Source of the DNA: JAGVPT01 sp963827085 | GTDB taxonomy: Bacteria > Bacteroidota > Ignavibacteria > UBA10030 > UBA8401 | Direction: 5' to 3' | NCBI GenBank assembly: GCA_963827085.1 | Contig: CAWGZY010000003.1 | Coordinates: forward strand, 372,001 to 436,000 | Length of the DNA stretch: 64,000 nt | Shown: positions 50,840 through 59,739 of the stretch, one piece after another | Layout of the letters: each line of letters opens with the position of its first letter | How positions within the stretch are numbered: the stretch's first letter is position 1 | The notes under the pieces: model-generated | Told to the model about the DNA's origin: nothing | The model's database searches: none | Seen by the model: the letters and a program-made list of their open reading frames with translations, nothing else | Program-made: the position numbers and the translations under genes

Positions 50840-52777
50840 TCACTTGTCGTCCACTACTTCGAAGTCGGCATTCTCCACTTTTTTATCATCCTTCTTCTCG
50901 GATGAAGCCTGCTGACCCGGATCGGGACCCTGTTGCTGACCCGCCTGGGCGCCCGGTTGAGGCCCGGTTTGTTTCGCCGCCTCGTACATCTTTGTGGAAG
51001 CTTCATTCCAGATAGCATTGAGCGCTTCCATCTTGGCTTTGATATCGGCCGCATTATTCGCTTTGATCGCTTCTTCAAGGGCTGTTGCCGCCGACTCGAG
51101 TTTCAATTTTGTCTCGGCATCCATCTTCTCGCCAAGGTCTTTAACCTGTTTTCGCGTAGAGAAGACAAGATTGTCGGCTTGATTTTTCAGCTCGATCTCC
51201 TCTTTGCGCTTGGCGTCTTCCGCCGAATGAGCCTGCGCATCTTTTTTCATTTTTTCGACTTCTTCCTTGCTCAATCCGGAAGATGATGTGATGCGGATGC
51301 TTTGCTCCTTGTTCGTCGCCTTGTCTTTCGCAAGAACGTGCAGCATTCCGTTCGCGTCGATATCGAACGTGACCTCTACCTGGGGCACGCCCCGCGGTGC
51401 CGGCGGAATTCCATCGAGATGGAATCTTCCCAGCGTGCGGTTGTCGCTCGCTAACGGGCGCTCGCCCTGGAGGATGTGGATCTCGACCGAGGTTTGATTA
51501 TCAGACGCCGTGCTGAAGACTTCGCTTTTGCGGGTCGGAATCGTTGTGTTTGCATCGATCAACTTCGTCATTACGCTGCCAAGTGTTTCAATGCCGAGCG
51601 AGAGGGGTGTAATGTCGAGCAACAGCACGTCGGTAACGTCTCCGGAAAGCACGCCTCCCTGAATTGCCGCACCGACAGCAACAACTTCGTCCGGGTTCAC
51701 TCCCTTATGTCCCTCTTTCCCAAAAATATCTTTCACCAGCTGCTGCACACGCGGGACACGCGTCATGCCGCCGACAAGAATGATCTCGTCGATCTGACTC
51801 GGCTGCAGGTTCGCATCCTTCAAAGCTCTTTCTACCGGCGGAATACATTTCTTGATCAAATCATCGACAAGCTGCTCGAACTTTGCACGGGTGAGACTCA
51901 GATTCAAATGCTTCGGACCTTCCGCAGTTGCTGTAACAAACGGCAGGTTGATTTCCGTCTGGTTCAGTTGTGAGAGTTCCATTTTTGCTTTTTCGGCAGC
52001 TTCGCGCAGACGCTGGAGCGCCATCGGATCTTTGCGGAGGTCGATGCTGTCGGTCTTCTTGAACTCGTCGGCAATATAATCGACCAAGCGTTGGTCGAAG
52101 TTATCTCCTCCGAGATGTGTATCACCGTTCGTCGACTTCACTTCAAAAACCCCGTCGCCGAGTTCCAGTACCGATATATCAAATGTTCCGCCGCCGAGGT
52201 CGAAGACCGCTACTTTGGAATCTTTATGCTTCTTGTCTAACCCGTACGCCAACGCCGCAGCAGTCGGCTCATTGATGATACGCCGGACATTCAACCCGGC
52301 GATCTCGCCTGCTTCCTTTGTCGCCTGACGCTGCGCATCGTTGAAGTAGGCCGGAACCGTAATGACCGCTTCAGTTACTTTCTGACCCAAGTAGTCTTCC
52401 GCCGTTTGCTTCATTTTCTGGAGGATCATCGCAGAAATTTCCGGCGGTGAATACACTCGATCTCCAATCTGAACGCGGGCGGTGTTGCTTTCCCCCGTGA
52501 CAACTTTGTACGGAATCAACTTCATCTCTTCGTTCACTTCGCTCATGAACCTTCCCATGAAGCGCTTAATCGAGAAAACCGTGTTTTGAGAGTTGGTCAC
52601 CGCTTGCCGTTTTGCAGGCTGGCCGACCAAACGCTCGCCATTCTTTGCAAAAGCAACAACGGATGGAGTTGTTCGCATTCCTTCAGAGTTCGCGATGACA
52701 ACGGGATCGTTGCCTTCCATGACTGCGACAACCGAATTTGTTGTTCCCAGATCGATGCCTATTATTTTTCCTGCCAT
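50840..52777 (-). CDS. dnaK: Chaperone protein DnaK (Hsp70)
   Basis: 645 residues from the ATG with AAGGAG at good distance; upstream in-frame sequence is not used. ATPase motifs: IIGIDLGTTNSVVAVMEG, VITVPAYFNDAQRQATKEAGEIAGLNVRRIINEPTAAALAYGL and FDLGGGTFDISVLELG; the substrate-binding domain begins near 390 and the C-terminal lid ends ENADFEVVDDK, close to the EEVD-like tail. There is a Gln/Gly/Pro-rich linker at about 605-625. dnaJ and grpE are not adjacent. A sigma-54-type promoter lies upstream. Confidence 0.97.
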   Translation of the reverse strand: MAGKIIGIDLGTTNSVVAVMEGNDPVVIANSEGMRTTPSVVAFAKNGERLVGQPAKRQAVTNSQNTVFSIKRFMGRFMSEVNEEMKLIPYKVVTGESNTARVQIGDRVYSPPEISAMILQKMKQTAEDYLGQKVTEAVITVPAYFNDAQRQATKEAGEIAGLNVRRIINEPTAAALAYGLDKKHKDSKVAVFDLGGGTFDISVLELGDGVFEVKSTNGDTHLGGDNFDQRLVDYIADEFKKTDSIDLRKDPMALQRLREAAEKAKMELSQLNQTEINLPFVTATAEGPKHLNLSLTRAKFEQLVDDLIKKCIPPVERALKDANLQPSQIDEIILVGGMTRVPRVQQLVKDIFGKEGHKGVNPDEVVAVGAAIQGGVLSGDVTDVLLLDITPLSLGIETLGSVMTKLIDANTTIPTRKSEVFSTASDNQTSVEIHILQGERPLASDNRTLGRFHLDGIPPAPRGVPQVEVTFDIDANGMLHVLAKDKATNKEQSIRITSSSGLSKEEVEKMKKDAQAHSAEDAKRKEEIELKNQADNLVFSTRKQVKDLGEKMDAETKLKLESAATALEEAIKANNAADIKAKMEALNAIWNEASTKMYEAAKQTGPQPGAQAGQQQGPDPGQQASSEKKDDKKVENADFEVVDDK

Positions 52778-52858
52778 AATAAATTCTCCTTTGAAAAAAA
52801 AATTGAAATTTTCGTAATGAAAATTTGTTGATAGATAATATGTTTGCTGGAAAATGTC

Positions 52859-52873
52859 GCAACCATTGTGCCA
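52859..52873 (-). promoter_or_regulatory. Sigma-54-type (-24/-12) promoter upstream of dnaK
   Basis: On the minus strand TTGGCACAATGGTTGC matches the sigma-54 consensus TGGCAC-N5-TTGC: TGGCAC at 52868-52873 and TTGC at 52859-52862, with GG and GC exactly 10 bases apart. The start would be near 52848, giving a leader of about 70 bases. The rest of the 318-bp gap 52778-53095 holds no gene. Such control of dnaK is unusual, and a sigma-54 activator is encoded at 803-2158. Confidence 0.6.
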
Positions 52874-53031
52874 AGCCAATGCCCCATTTTCGAGCTGATT
52901 TCGACAGTTTCTAAAACCACTAGGAGATTCAGATTGTCATAATGGCAGAGATTTGATTGATTATTCTGCCAAAAGCATGGTGAGTTGTCATCTTGGCGGA
53001 TAATGGAAATCAAATCATTTCTTGACTTTCC

Positions 53032-53051
53032 GCTCAACAATTCGTTACCTT
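53032..53051 (+). promoter_or_regulatory. Possible promoter of the M28 peptidase gene
   Basis: TTGACT (53032-53037) followed after about 8 bp plus by weak -10 candidates; TACCTT at 53046 is too close, so only the -35-like box is good. The peptidase ATG is 59 bp downstream. Low confidence. Confidence 0.2.
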
Positions 53052-53095
53052 GAGGCAAATTTTTTTCAACGCCAAATCACTTTGCGAACCGCCGA

Positions 53096-54730
53096 ATGAA
53101 AAAGCCGTATCTCCTGGCTCTGCTTCTTCTTTGTGAGGTTGTTTTATTGGAAGGGAAATTACAGGCCTCGGACCCGAAGGCTGCTGGCTTGGATGCGATG
53201 AAGTCAATCACGCCGGAACGGCTTCACGCCCAGTTGTCTCTCATCGCATCGGATGAATTCGAAGGACGCGAGACTTCATTTCGGGGACAGAAATTGACTG
53301 CGCTGTACCTTGCCTCCCAATTTGAGCTCATGGGTTTGCAGCCCGCCGGGGAGAGCGGATCGTACTTTCAGCATTTTCCCGTTGTTCATATAACCGTGGA
53401 CTCTAGAAGTTTTGTAACAACGTCTACCTCTGCCGGAAGAAAAGAATGGAGAGAGTTCGGCGAAGACTATATTCCTTATTCTTCCGGAAGTGATACAACG
53501 ATTTCAGGAGATGTCGAGTTCGTCGGCTATGGAATGAATTCGAGGATACTGCAATACTCTGATTACGATTCGACAAAGGACTACTCCGGAAAAATCGTTC
53601 TTGTACTCCATGGGACTCCTCGAGAAGAAGATTCAACAAGTGTTTTTGCAAATAACAGGGCGGCTGGTTCTGCGATCACTAAAAGACTTTATGCCCAGCG
53701 GTGCGGAGCGGCTGCTGTTCTCGTCGTCGAAGATTTGAAGGGGAGGACGATGAAGGAAGCGTTCGAAGAACGCCAGGACGATTTAGTACGCGGCTTGATT
53801 ACAATCCCTCAACGAGTCCACACTACTGTACCGATGTTCTCCGTCAGCAAACATATTGCGGACGAGTTGCTGCGCTCATCGGGAAAAAATATTGAAGGCC
53901 TGCAGCATGAGATAGATTCAGCCCAAAAACCGGACCCGTTTACTGTAGAAGGAGCGAAAGTAACACTGACCCTTACAATTCGCCGAGAGAAGGTTCTCTC
54001 GGAAAATGTGATAGGGGTTCTTCCCGGCTCCGATTCGCTTTTAAAGAACGAGTATGTCGTGTTCTCGGCTCATCACGACCACCTCGGTAAAAACATAGCG
54101 ACCGGTGAGATTTATAATGGCGCCGATGACGATGGCTCCGGAACATGTTCTCTCCTTGAAATAGCCCACGCGTTCACGTCGATGAAATCACCACCGCAAC
54201 GAAGCCTTCTCTTTCTTTCCGTTGCCGGAGAAGAAGAAGGGCTACTGGGTTCGCTGTACTATACAGAACATCCGACTGTTCCGCTGGAGAAAACGATCAC
54301 AGATTTGAACGCCGATATGATCGGCAGATTCGACCCGGAACATGAAAGAAGAAACGACACCAATTACGTCTACATCATCGGCTCGGACAAGTTGAGTACT
54401 GAATTAGATTCAATCGGAAGAAGGGCAAACGATGAGAGCGTTCGGCTTAATCTCGATTACACGTATGATGATGAAGCAGACCCGCATCAATATTACCGAC
54501 GGAGCGATCATTATAATTTTGCGCGGAAGAACATTCCGGTAATCTTCTACTTCGACGGAGAACATGCGGATTATCATCAGCCGACGGATAAAGTCGAGAA
54601 GATAAACTTCGGTATTCTTGCGAGGCGTGCCCGCTTGATTTTCTACACCGGGTGGAAACTTGCCACCGACCCGAAGCGCCCGGCTGTCAACAATGGAGAA
54701 TCCACGTCACCCCGTTCCCAGAGAAGATGA
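53096..54730 (+). CDS. Secreted M28 family zinc aminopeptidase-like protein with PA domain
   Basis: 544 residues with an N-terminal signal peptide (LLALLLLCEVVLLEG). A PA-type insert (about 145-280) precedes the M28 metallopeptidase domain. The two-zinc site is seen in FSAHHDHLG, NGADDDGSGTCSLLE, VAGEEEGLLGS (catalytic Glu and ligand), LNADMIGRFD, and a C-terminal His in DYHQPTDKVEK. It should release amino acids from peptides in the periplasm or outside. Its stop overlaps the birA start (ATGA), though the functions are unrelated. Confidence 0.9.
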   Translation: MKKPYLLALLLLCEVVLLEGKLQASDPKAAGLDAMKSITPERLHAQLSLIASDEFEGRETSFRGQKLTALYLASQFELMGLQPAGESGSYFQHFPVVHITVDSRSFVTTSTSAGRKEWREFGEDYIPYSSGSDTTISGDVEFVGYGMNSRILQYSDYDSTKDYSGKIVLVLHGTPREEDSTSVFANNRAAGSAITKRLYAQRCGAAAVLVVEDLKGRTMKEAFEERQDDLVRGLITIPQRVHTTVPMFSVSKHIADELLRSSGKNIEGLQHEIDSAQKPDPFTVEGAKVTLTLTIRREKVLSENVIGVLPGSDSLLKNEYVVFSAHHDHLGKNIATGEIYNGADDDGSGTCSLLEIAHAFTSMKSPPQRSLLFLSVAGEEEGLLGSLYYTEHPTVPLEKTITDLNADMIGRFDPEHERRNDTNYVYIIGSDKLSTELDSIGRRANDESVRLNLDYTYDDEADPHQYYRRSDHYNFARKNIPVIFYFDGEHADYHQPTDKVEKINFGILARRARLIFYTGWKLATDPKRPAVNNGESTSPRSQRR

Positions 54731-55506
54731 TAGACGAGCGCGAAATACGGAATTCTTTGCACACAAAATTTCTTGGACGAAGAATCTATTCCTTCGACTC
54801 GGTTGATTCGACAAATACGTTTGCCCGAACCCTGAAAGATGATGAATGTCCCAACGGTACGCTGATCATCGCCGATGAGCAGACCGCAGGCAAGGGACGA
54901 CAGGGACGCCAATGGCAGTCTCAAAAAGGAAAGAACCTGCTTTTCACGGTGGCTACACGCCCTCTTTTCCTTCACGATAAAGTCCGGGTACTTCCTTTTG
55001 CTGCAGCGTTAGCGACCGCAGACGGCATCGAACAGGAATCAAAGTCGGCGGTCGAGTGCAAATGGCCGAATGATTTATTGATCGACGGCAAGAAAGTTGC
55101 CGGAATGTTGATTGAAACAACGACACACAACAACGCCGTCATGGATGTGATCATCGGCATTGGAATCAACGTGAATCAAACCGAGTTTGGGGACGATATC
55201 AAAGAGAAGGCGACGTCGCTGAAACTTCATGCACAGCAGGATGTCGACCGGATCCGCTTGCTTTCGGCAGTATTGGAAGAATTGGAATACAGGTTCGATC
55301 AGCTGCGCAATTTTTCGCCGCAAATGATCCTCGACGAGTGGAAACAACGCACAACGATGTTAGGCTCGGAGATCACGCTCGTTGAACATCGTACGTCAAT
55401 AAAAGCTAAGGCAATGGACGTGGCTCCCAACGGAGCTCTTATCATTGAGGAAACCAATGGAACACGGCGGGAAGTTTTTGCCGGAGACGTGACGATTGGA
55501 CAATGA
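54727..55506 (+). CDS. birA: Biotin--[acetyl-CoA-carboxylase] ligase
   Basis: 259 residues from the ATG that overlaps the M28 stop. It attaches biotin to the carboxylase carrier protein via biotinyl-AMP. Motifs: the substrate segment DSVDSTNTFART, the ATP/biotin loop QTAGKGRQGRQWQS, the central CKWPNDLLIDGKKVAGMLIET, and VIIGIGINVNQ. There is no N-terminal DNA-binding domain, so it is the class I type and does not act as repressor. It is followed by a repeat and coaX on the same strand. Confidence 0.95.
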   Translation: MIDEREIRNSLHTKFLGRRIYSFDSVDSTNTFARTLKDDECPNGTLIIADEQTAGKGRQGRQWQSQKGKNLLFTVATRPLFLHDKVRVLPFAAALATADGIEQESKSAVECKWPNDLLIDGKKVAGMLIETTTHNNAVMDVIIGIGINVNQTEFGDDIKEKATSLKLHAQQDVDRIRLLSAVLEELEYRFDQLRNFSPQMILDEWKQRTTMLGSEITLVEHRTSIKAKAMDVAPNGALIIEETNGTRREVFAGDVTIGQ

Positions 55507-55510
55507 AGAA

Positions 55511-55646
55511 TTGAGAATTGAAACATCTGAAAAATTGTTTCGCGCTAAGCCGCCAAGGCGCGAAGGTTCTGTTTTAGAGTCATTTTGCGACTTTGCGTCT
55601 TTGCGCGAGCCGCAATTTCGGGGTTATTCAGATGTCTCGAATTAGA
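55511..55646. repeat. Second TIR-like repeat family, copy 2, with CGCCAAGGCGC core
   Basis: The birA-coaX gap holds a non-coding unit with inverted ends AATTGAAACATCTGAAAAA (left) and AATTCGAGACATCTGAATAA (right, reverse complement). The core has GCTAAGCCGCCAAGGCGCGAAG and TTTGCGTCTTTGCGCGAG, a type of inverted repeat also seen in part at 6805-6822 and 36600-36625. The ends match the unit at 14191-14290. Boundaries are approximate. Confidence 0.5.
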
Positions 55647-55693
55647 AATTTAAAAAAAAACTATATTAACAGAAACAATTAGAACGGAATATT

Positions 55694-56470
55694 ATGATAC
55701 TTGCAGTCGATATCGGAAATACGCACACAGTGTTCGGAATTTACGACAAGAAAAAACTACTCGGCGACTGGCGCGTGACAAGCTTCGTGACGCGGACCGA
55801 GGACGAATTCGGGGCGTTAGTGCGGACTTTTTGCATTGATGCGGGAATTGCAGTAAAAAAAATTTCTGCGTTTGGAATTTCGTCTGTCGTTCCTAACTTG
55901 ACCGACGTGATGCAGCGCATGTCGAAGAAATATTTCAAGATCGAACCAATTGTGGTTTCTTCCGCCATTTCTCTCGGAATTAAGGTGCTTGTCGACGACC
56001 CTTCATCGGTCGGCGCAGACAGGCTCTGCAATGCTGTCGCCGGATTTGCCAAGTATAAAGGTCCGCTCGTGATTGTCGACTTTGGAACGGCGACGACGTT
56101 CGATGTGGTTTCAAAGAACGGCGAGTATTTGGGGGGCGTTATCGCACCAGGCATTGAAACTTCAGCCGCGGAATTGCACCGGCGGGCGGCTAAACTGCCG
56201 AAGATCGACATCCACTTCCCGAAAACGATCATCGGGAAAAATACCGTGAGCAGCATGCAGTCCGGAATTCTCTACGGCGCGCTGGATTCAATGGAGACGA
56301 TGGTTCGCCGGATATCGAAAGAGATCGATGACTATCCTACCGTCATTGCAACAGGGGGATTTTCGGGGCTGATGATGAATCATACGAAGATCATTAACAA
56401 ACATGAGCCGACGCTCGTGTTGGAGGGAATAAGGATTATTGTGGAAAAGATGAGCGGAAAAAAGAAATAG
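55694..56470 (+). CDS. coaX: Type III pantothenate kinase
   Basis: 258 residues. It phosphorylates pantothenate in the first step of coenzyme A synthesis. ASKHA motifs: AVDIGNTHTVFGIYD (phosphate-1), GADRLCNAVAGFAKYKGPLVIVDFGTATTFD (pantothenate site and phosphate-2), GGVIAPGIETSAAELHRRAAKLPK, and the C-terminal ATGGFSGLM. Length is typical for CoaX, which is distinct from CoaA. A GGA lies before the ATG and a strong terminator follows the gene. Confidence 0.96.
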   Translation: MILAVDIGNTHTVFGIYDKKKLLGDWRVTSFVTRTEDEFGALVRTFCIDAGIAVKKISAFGISSVVPNLTDVMQRMSKKYFKIEPIVVSSAISLGIKVLVDDPSSVGADRLCNAVAGFAKYKGPLVIVDFGTATTFDVVSKNGEYLGGVIAPGIETSAAELHRRAAKLPKIDIHFPKTIIGKNTVSSMQSGILYGALDSMETMVRRISKEIDDYPTVIATGGFSGLMMNHTKIINKHEPTLVLEGIRIIVEKMSGKKK

Positions 56471-56504
56471 TAATGCAGGATAATGCTGCTGGAGTATAAA
56501 CACG

Positions 56505-56538
56505 AACGGCTCGTTCAATAACGAGCCGTTTGCTTTTT
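56505..56538 (+). terminator. Intrinsic terminator after coaX
   Basis: A perfect 11-bp stem AACGGCTCGTT / AACGAGCCGTT with a 4-base loop (CAAT) followed by TGCTTTTT. It lies 35 bases after the coaX stop and between the convergent coaX and nuoN; the T run is good only on the plus strand. Confidence 0.88.
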
Positions 56539-56572
56539 AATTAATTCTGCAGGACCGTGCCCCCCCCGTTTT

Positions 56573-58078
56573 TTATCTTATCCCAAACATCGCAACGGAC
56601 GATTGTGCAAACTCGACAAGCGGACCGAAGTACAGTCCAAGCGCAAGCGTCGGAACGAGGAGGACGATCAACAAAACGAAGTCCGATGCTTCGAAAGTTA
56701 ACTGCTCTGTCGATCCCTCCGCGTCGCGGAGAAACATGTTGCGGAAAATTCTGACATAGTAGTAGAGAGAAACAACGCTGTTCAGCGCCCCGACAATCGC
56801 CAGCCAGATTAGTTTTGCCCTGATAAGCGCGGCAAATAAATATAACTTCCCGATAAAACCGGCGGTCGGCGGTAATCCTGTAAGGGAGACGAGAAAGATT
56901 GCCATTGCGACTGCAAGGAAGGGCGCTCTCGAGCCGAGTCCTTTATAATCTCGAATCTGTTCACTCCCTGTTTTGTTGGAAACAAGCATCACAACGTAGA
57001 ATGCACCGAGGTTCATGAACAAATAGACCACGAAATAGATCATCGTCGCGGCAAACCCGTCGTTTCCCAACACCACAAGCCCCAGCAACATGTATCCAGC
57101 CTGTGCGATGCTTGAATACGCGAGAAGCCGTTTGACGTTATCCTGCCAGATAGCAACAAGGTTGCCCAGCGTCATCGTCAGCACCGACATGATGATGATG
57201 ACATTGGTCAACTCAAAGCCTTTTATGGTCGCCCACAATCCAAGAGGCGCATTCAGGATCGCCGTATTAGTGAATGTTACCTTCAAAAAACGCATCAGCA
57301 TCGCGAAGCCTGCAGCCTTCGAGCCAACGGAGAGAAAGGCCGTAATCGTTATGGGAGCGCCTTCATACACATCCGGTGTCCAAAAATGGAACGGTACCGC
57401 TGAAATTTTGTATCCGAATCCAGCAAGCGCAAGGATACCGGCGATGAGCAGCGCAAGCTTTCCCGTGCCGCCTTGCGAAAGGACCTGATTGATCGAATAA
57501 ATATCAAGTGATCCGGTCAGACCGTAAATTATTGAAATGCCGTACAACATGAAACCCGATGAAAGTGCACCGTAGATGACATACTTCAACGATGCCTCGG
57601 CGGAATTGGGAACCTCTTTTGTGAAACCGGCAAGGATGTATGAGCTGATACTTGTCAATTCGAGCGAAAGATACATCATTAACAGATTTGAGGAGCCCAC
57701 CATCAGGAACATTCCCGTCGTCATCGCGACGAGCAACGCGTAGTATTCGCCGATCCGACGGAATGATGAATTCACTTCATTCGACGCAAGTGAGAACATG
57801 ACGATGATGAGTGCGGCAGCAATGATGACGAATTTAAAGAACACGGAGAAAGGATCGACCGCCAGCATATTGTTGAAGGTCGAAACGTTGACGCCCATTT
57901 CCTCGGCGACGTAATATGCTGTTGCCGCAAATCCACCAAGTACGATTCCCGCGACGATCGCTTTTCGTTTGAACATGAGGTCGGCGACGATCGCACTGAG
58001 GAATGTGAAGACAAGGGCAAACTCAGGACGGACATATCCTAGGCTTTGTAAAATTATGTCGAGCATGTGATTGTACAT
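56573..58078 (-). CDS. nuoN: NADH-quinone oxidoreductase subunit N
   Basis: 501 residues and about fourteen membrane segments. It is one of the antiporter-like proton-pumping subunits. Family blocks are LLMMYLSLELTSISSYILAGF, SLKYVIYGALSSGFMLYGISIIYG, WTPDVYEGAP and AYSSIAQAGYMLLGL with the conserved Lys before it (KRLLAYSS). It is the last gene of the nuoH-N run and faces the coaX terminator. Confidence 0.95.
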   Translation of the reverse strand: MYNHMLDIILQSLGYVRPEFALVFTFLSAIVADLMFKRKAIVAGIVLGGFAATAYYVAEEMGVNVSTFNNMLAVDPFSVFFKFVIIAAALIIVMFSLASNEVNSSFRRIGEYYALLVAMTTGMFLMVGSSNLLMMYLSLELTSISSYILAGFTKEVPNSAEASLKYVIYGALSSGFMLYGISIIYGLTGSLDIYSINQVLSQGGTGKLALLIAGILALAGFGYKISAVPFHFWTPDVYEGAPITITAFLSVGSKAAGFAMLMRFLKVTFTNTAILNAPLGLWATIKGFELTNVIIIMSVLTMTLGNLVAIWQDNVKRLLAYSSIAQAGYMLLGLVVLGNDGFAATMIYFVVYLFMNLGAFYVVMLVSNKTGSEQIRDYKGLGSRAPFLAVAMAIFLVSLTGLPPTAGFIGKLYLFAALIRAKLIWLAIVGALNSVVSLYYYVRIFRNMFLRDAEGSTEQLTFEASDFVLLIVLLVPTLALGLYFGPLVEFAQSSVAMFGIR

Positions 58079-58093
58079 TCTTTACCGTTAAAA

Positions 58094-59698
58094 TTACCTG
58101 CCGAGCAAAGCCGCGTTCGCGCCTTCTCGGACAAAGTCCACAAGATGATTCGCCGACGCATTCATCAGGTCCAGCATCGGTGCAGGATAGATCCCTAAGA
58201 AAATAACGATGATAGCAAGAGGAATCAGGGTCACCAGTTCTCTTCCGTTGATGTCCGGAAGATCCTTCCACTTGTCGGGAAGAGTTCCGAGAAAGACTCG
58301 CTGCAGCGTCCACAACATGTAGGCCGCCGTGAGGACGATGCCGAGCGTCGATGCAATCGTCAGCCAGCGGAAGGTCTGGAATGCGCCGAGGAACGAGAAC
58401 GCTTCTGAAATAAAGCCGCTGAGGCCCGGCAATCCGAGCGCGGCGAAGAACGCGATCACCATGACGGCTGAGTATTTCGGCATCTGGTTCATCAATCCGC
58501 CGAAGTCGTCCAACCCCCGCGTGTGCGTACGGTCGTAAATTACGCCCACGATCAAGAAGAGCATTGCTGTGATCGTGCCGTGGTTGAACATCTGAAAGAC
58601 CGCCCCCATCATTCCCTGAGTATTCATCGCTGTCATCCCGAGGATAACGACACCCATGTGGCTGATGGAAGAATAGGCAATCAGTTTCTTAAAATCTTTC
58701 TGTGCCATCGCGCATAAAGCGCCGTACACAATATTGATGAACCCGATAAAAGCCAATGGATAGAGATAGTGCATTGCCGCATCGGGGAAGATCGGAAATG
58801 CAATGCGCAACAGGCCATAGGTCCCCATCTTCAACAACACGCCGGCAAGAATAACGCTGATCGCCGTTGGCGCTTCGACGTGCGCATCGGGAAGCCATGT
58901 ATGAAACGGAAAGAGAGGCACTTTGATGGCGAACCCAATGAAGAGCGCAACGTACGCGACATACCGCCAGTACGTGTTGAGGCCGGAGAGAATCGAGCCG
59001 GGTTCGAAGTTTGCAGGGTTCATCATCGCAAGCATGTTGAAGGTGTGGACCTTCTCTCCCGTTGCCGGGTCAACAACGCTCACGCTGAAATAAAGCGCGA
59101 GGAGAGCGAGGAGCATCAACACTGAGCCAAACAACGTATAGATAAAGAACTTGATCGCGGCATATTCACGTCTCGGTCCACCCCATATCCCGATAAGGAA
59201 ATACATCGGCAGCAGCATGATTTCCCAAAAAACGTAGAAAAGGAAAAAATCGAGGGCGACAAAAACGCCCATCATGCCGGTATCGAGCAAAAGAAGGAGG
59301 GCGAAATATCCTTTGACCGATTTCTCGATTTTCCATGAGGAAAGGACGGCAACGAACGAAATGAGTGCCGTCAGAAGAACCATCGGCGCGCTGATGCCGT
59401 CGATGCCGACAAAATAATCGATATGAATACGCCCGAACCACGCGACACTTTTGATGTCTATCCACGTGAAGAGCTCTTTGAACTGCATCGTATCGGCATT
59501 GTTGATGCCGGCCAAGCCGCGATTGAAATTGACATAGATAATTCCTGCGAGCACAACTTGGAGGATGGCGACCGCAAGCGACGTCCAGCGCGTTGCACTG
59601 TTGTTGTTCTTAGGAAGCACGAGGACGACAATCATTCCAACAATCGGAAGGAATGTTATCCACGAGAGTATGCCGATGCCCAGGATCGTAAATGCCAT
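58094..59698 (-). CDS. nuoM: NADH-quinone oxidoreductase subunit M
   Basis: 534 residues, about fourteen membrane segments. Antiporter-like proton channel of complex I. Conserved parts: FFLFYVFWEIMLLPMYFLIGIWGG, the conserved Glu in that helix, PLFPFHTWLPDAHVEAPTAISVILAGVLLKMGTYGLLR and KKLIAYSSISHMGVVILG. It sits between nuoL and nuoN as in most bacterial operons. Confidence 0.96.
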   Translation of the reverse strand: MAFTILGIGILSWITFLPIVGMIVVLVLPKNNNSATRWTSLAVAILQVVLAGIIYVNFNRGLAGINNADTMQFKELFTWIDIKSVAWFGRIHIDYFVGIDGISAPMVLLTALISFVAVLSSWKIEKSVKGYFALLLLLDTGMMGVFVALDFFLFYVFWEIMLLPMYFLIGIWGGPRREYAAIKFFIYTLFGSVLMLLALLALYFSVSVVDPATGEKVHTFNMLAMMNPANFEPGSILSGLNTYWRYVAYVALFIGFAIKVPLFPFHTWLPDAHVEAPTAISVILAGVLLKMGTYGLLRIAFPIFPDAAMHYLYPLAFIGFINIVYGALCAMAQKDFKKLIAYSSISHMGVVILGMTAMNTQGMMGAVFQMFNHGTITAMLFLIVGVIYDRTHTRGLDDFGGLMNQMPKYSAVMVIAFFAALGLPGLSGFISEAFSFLGAFQTFRWLTIASTLGIVLTAAYMLWTLQRVFLGTLPDKWKDLPDINGRELVTLIPLAIIVIFLGIYPAPMLDLMNASANHLVDFVREGANAALLGR

Positions 59699-59739
59699 AG
59701 CGAAAAATTCCTAGTAGTTTGTTTTCCCTAAATTTTTCA

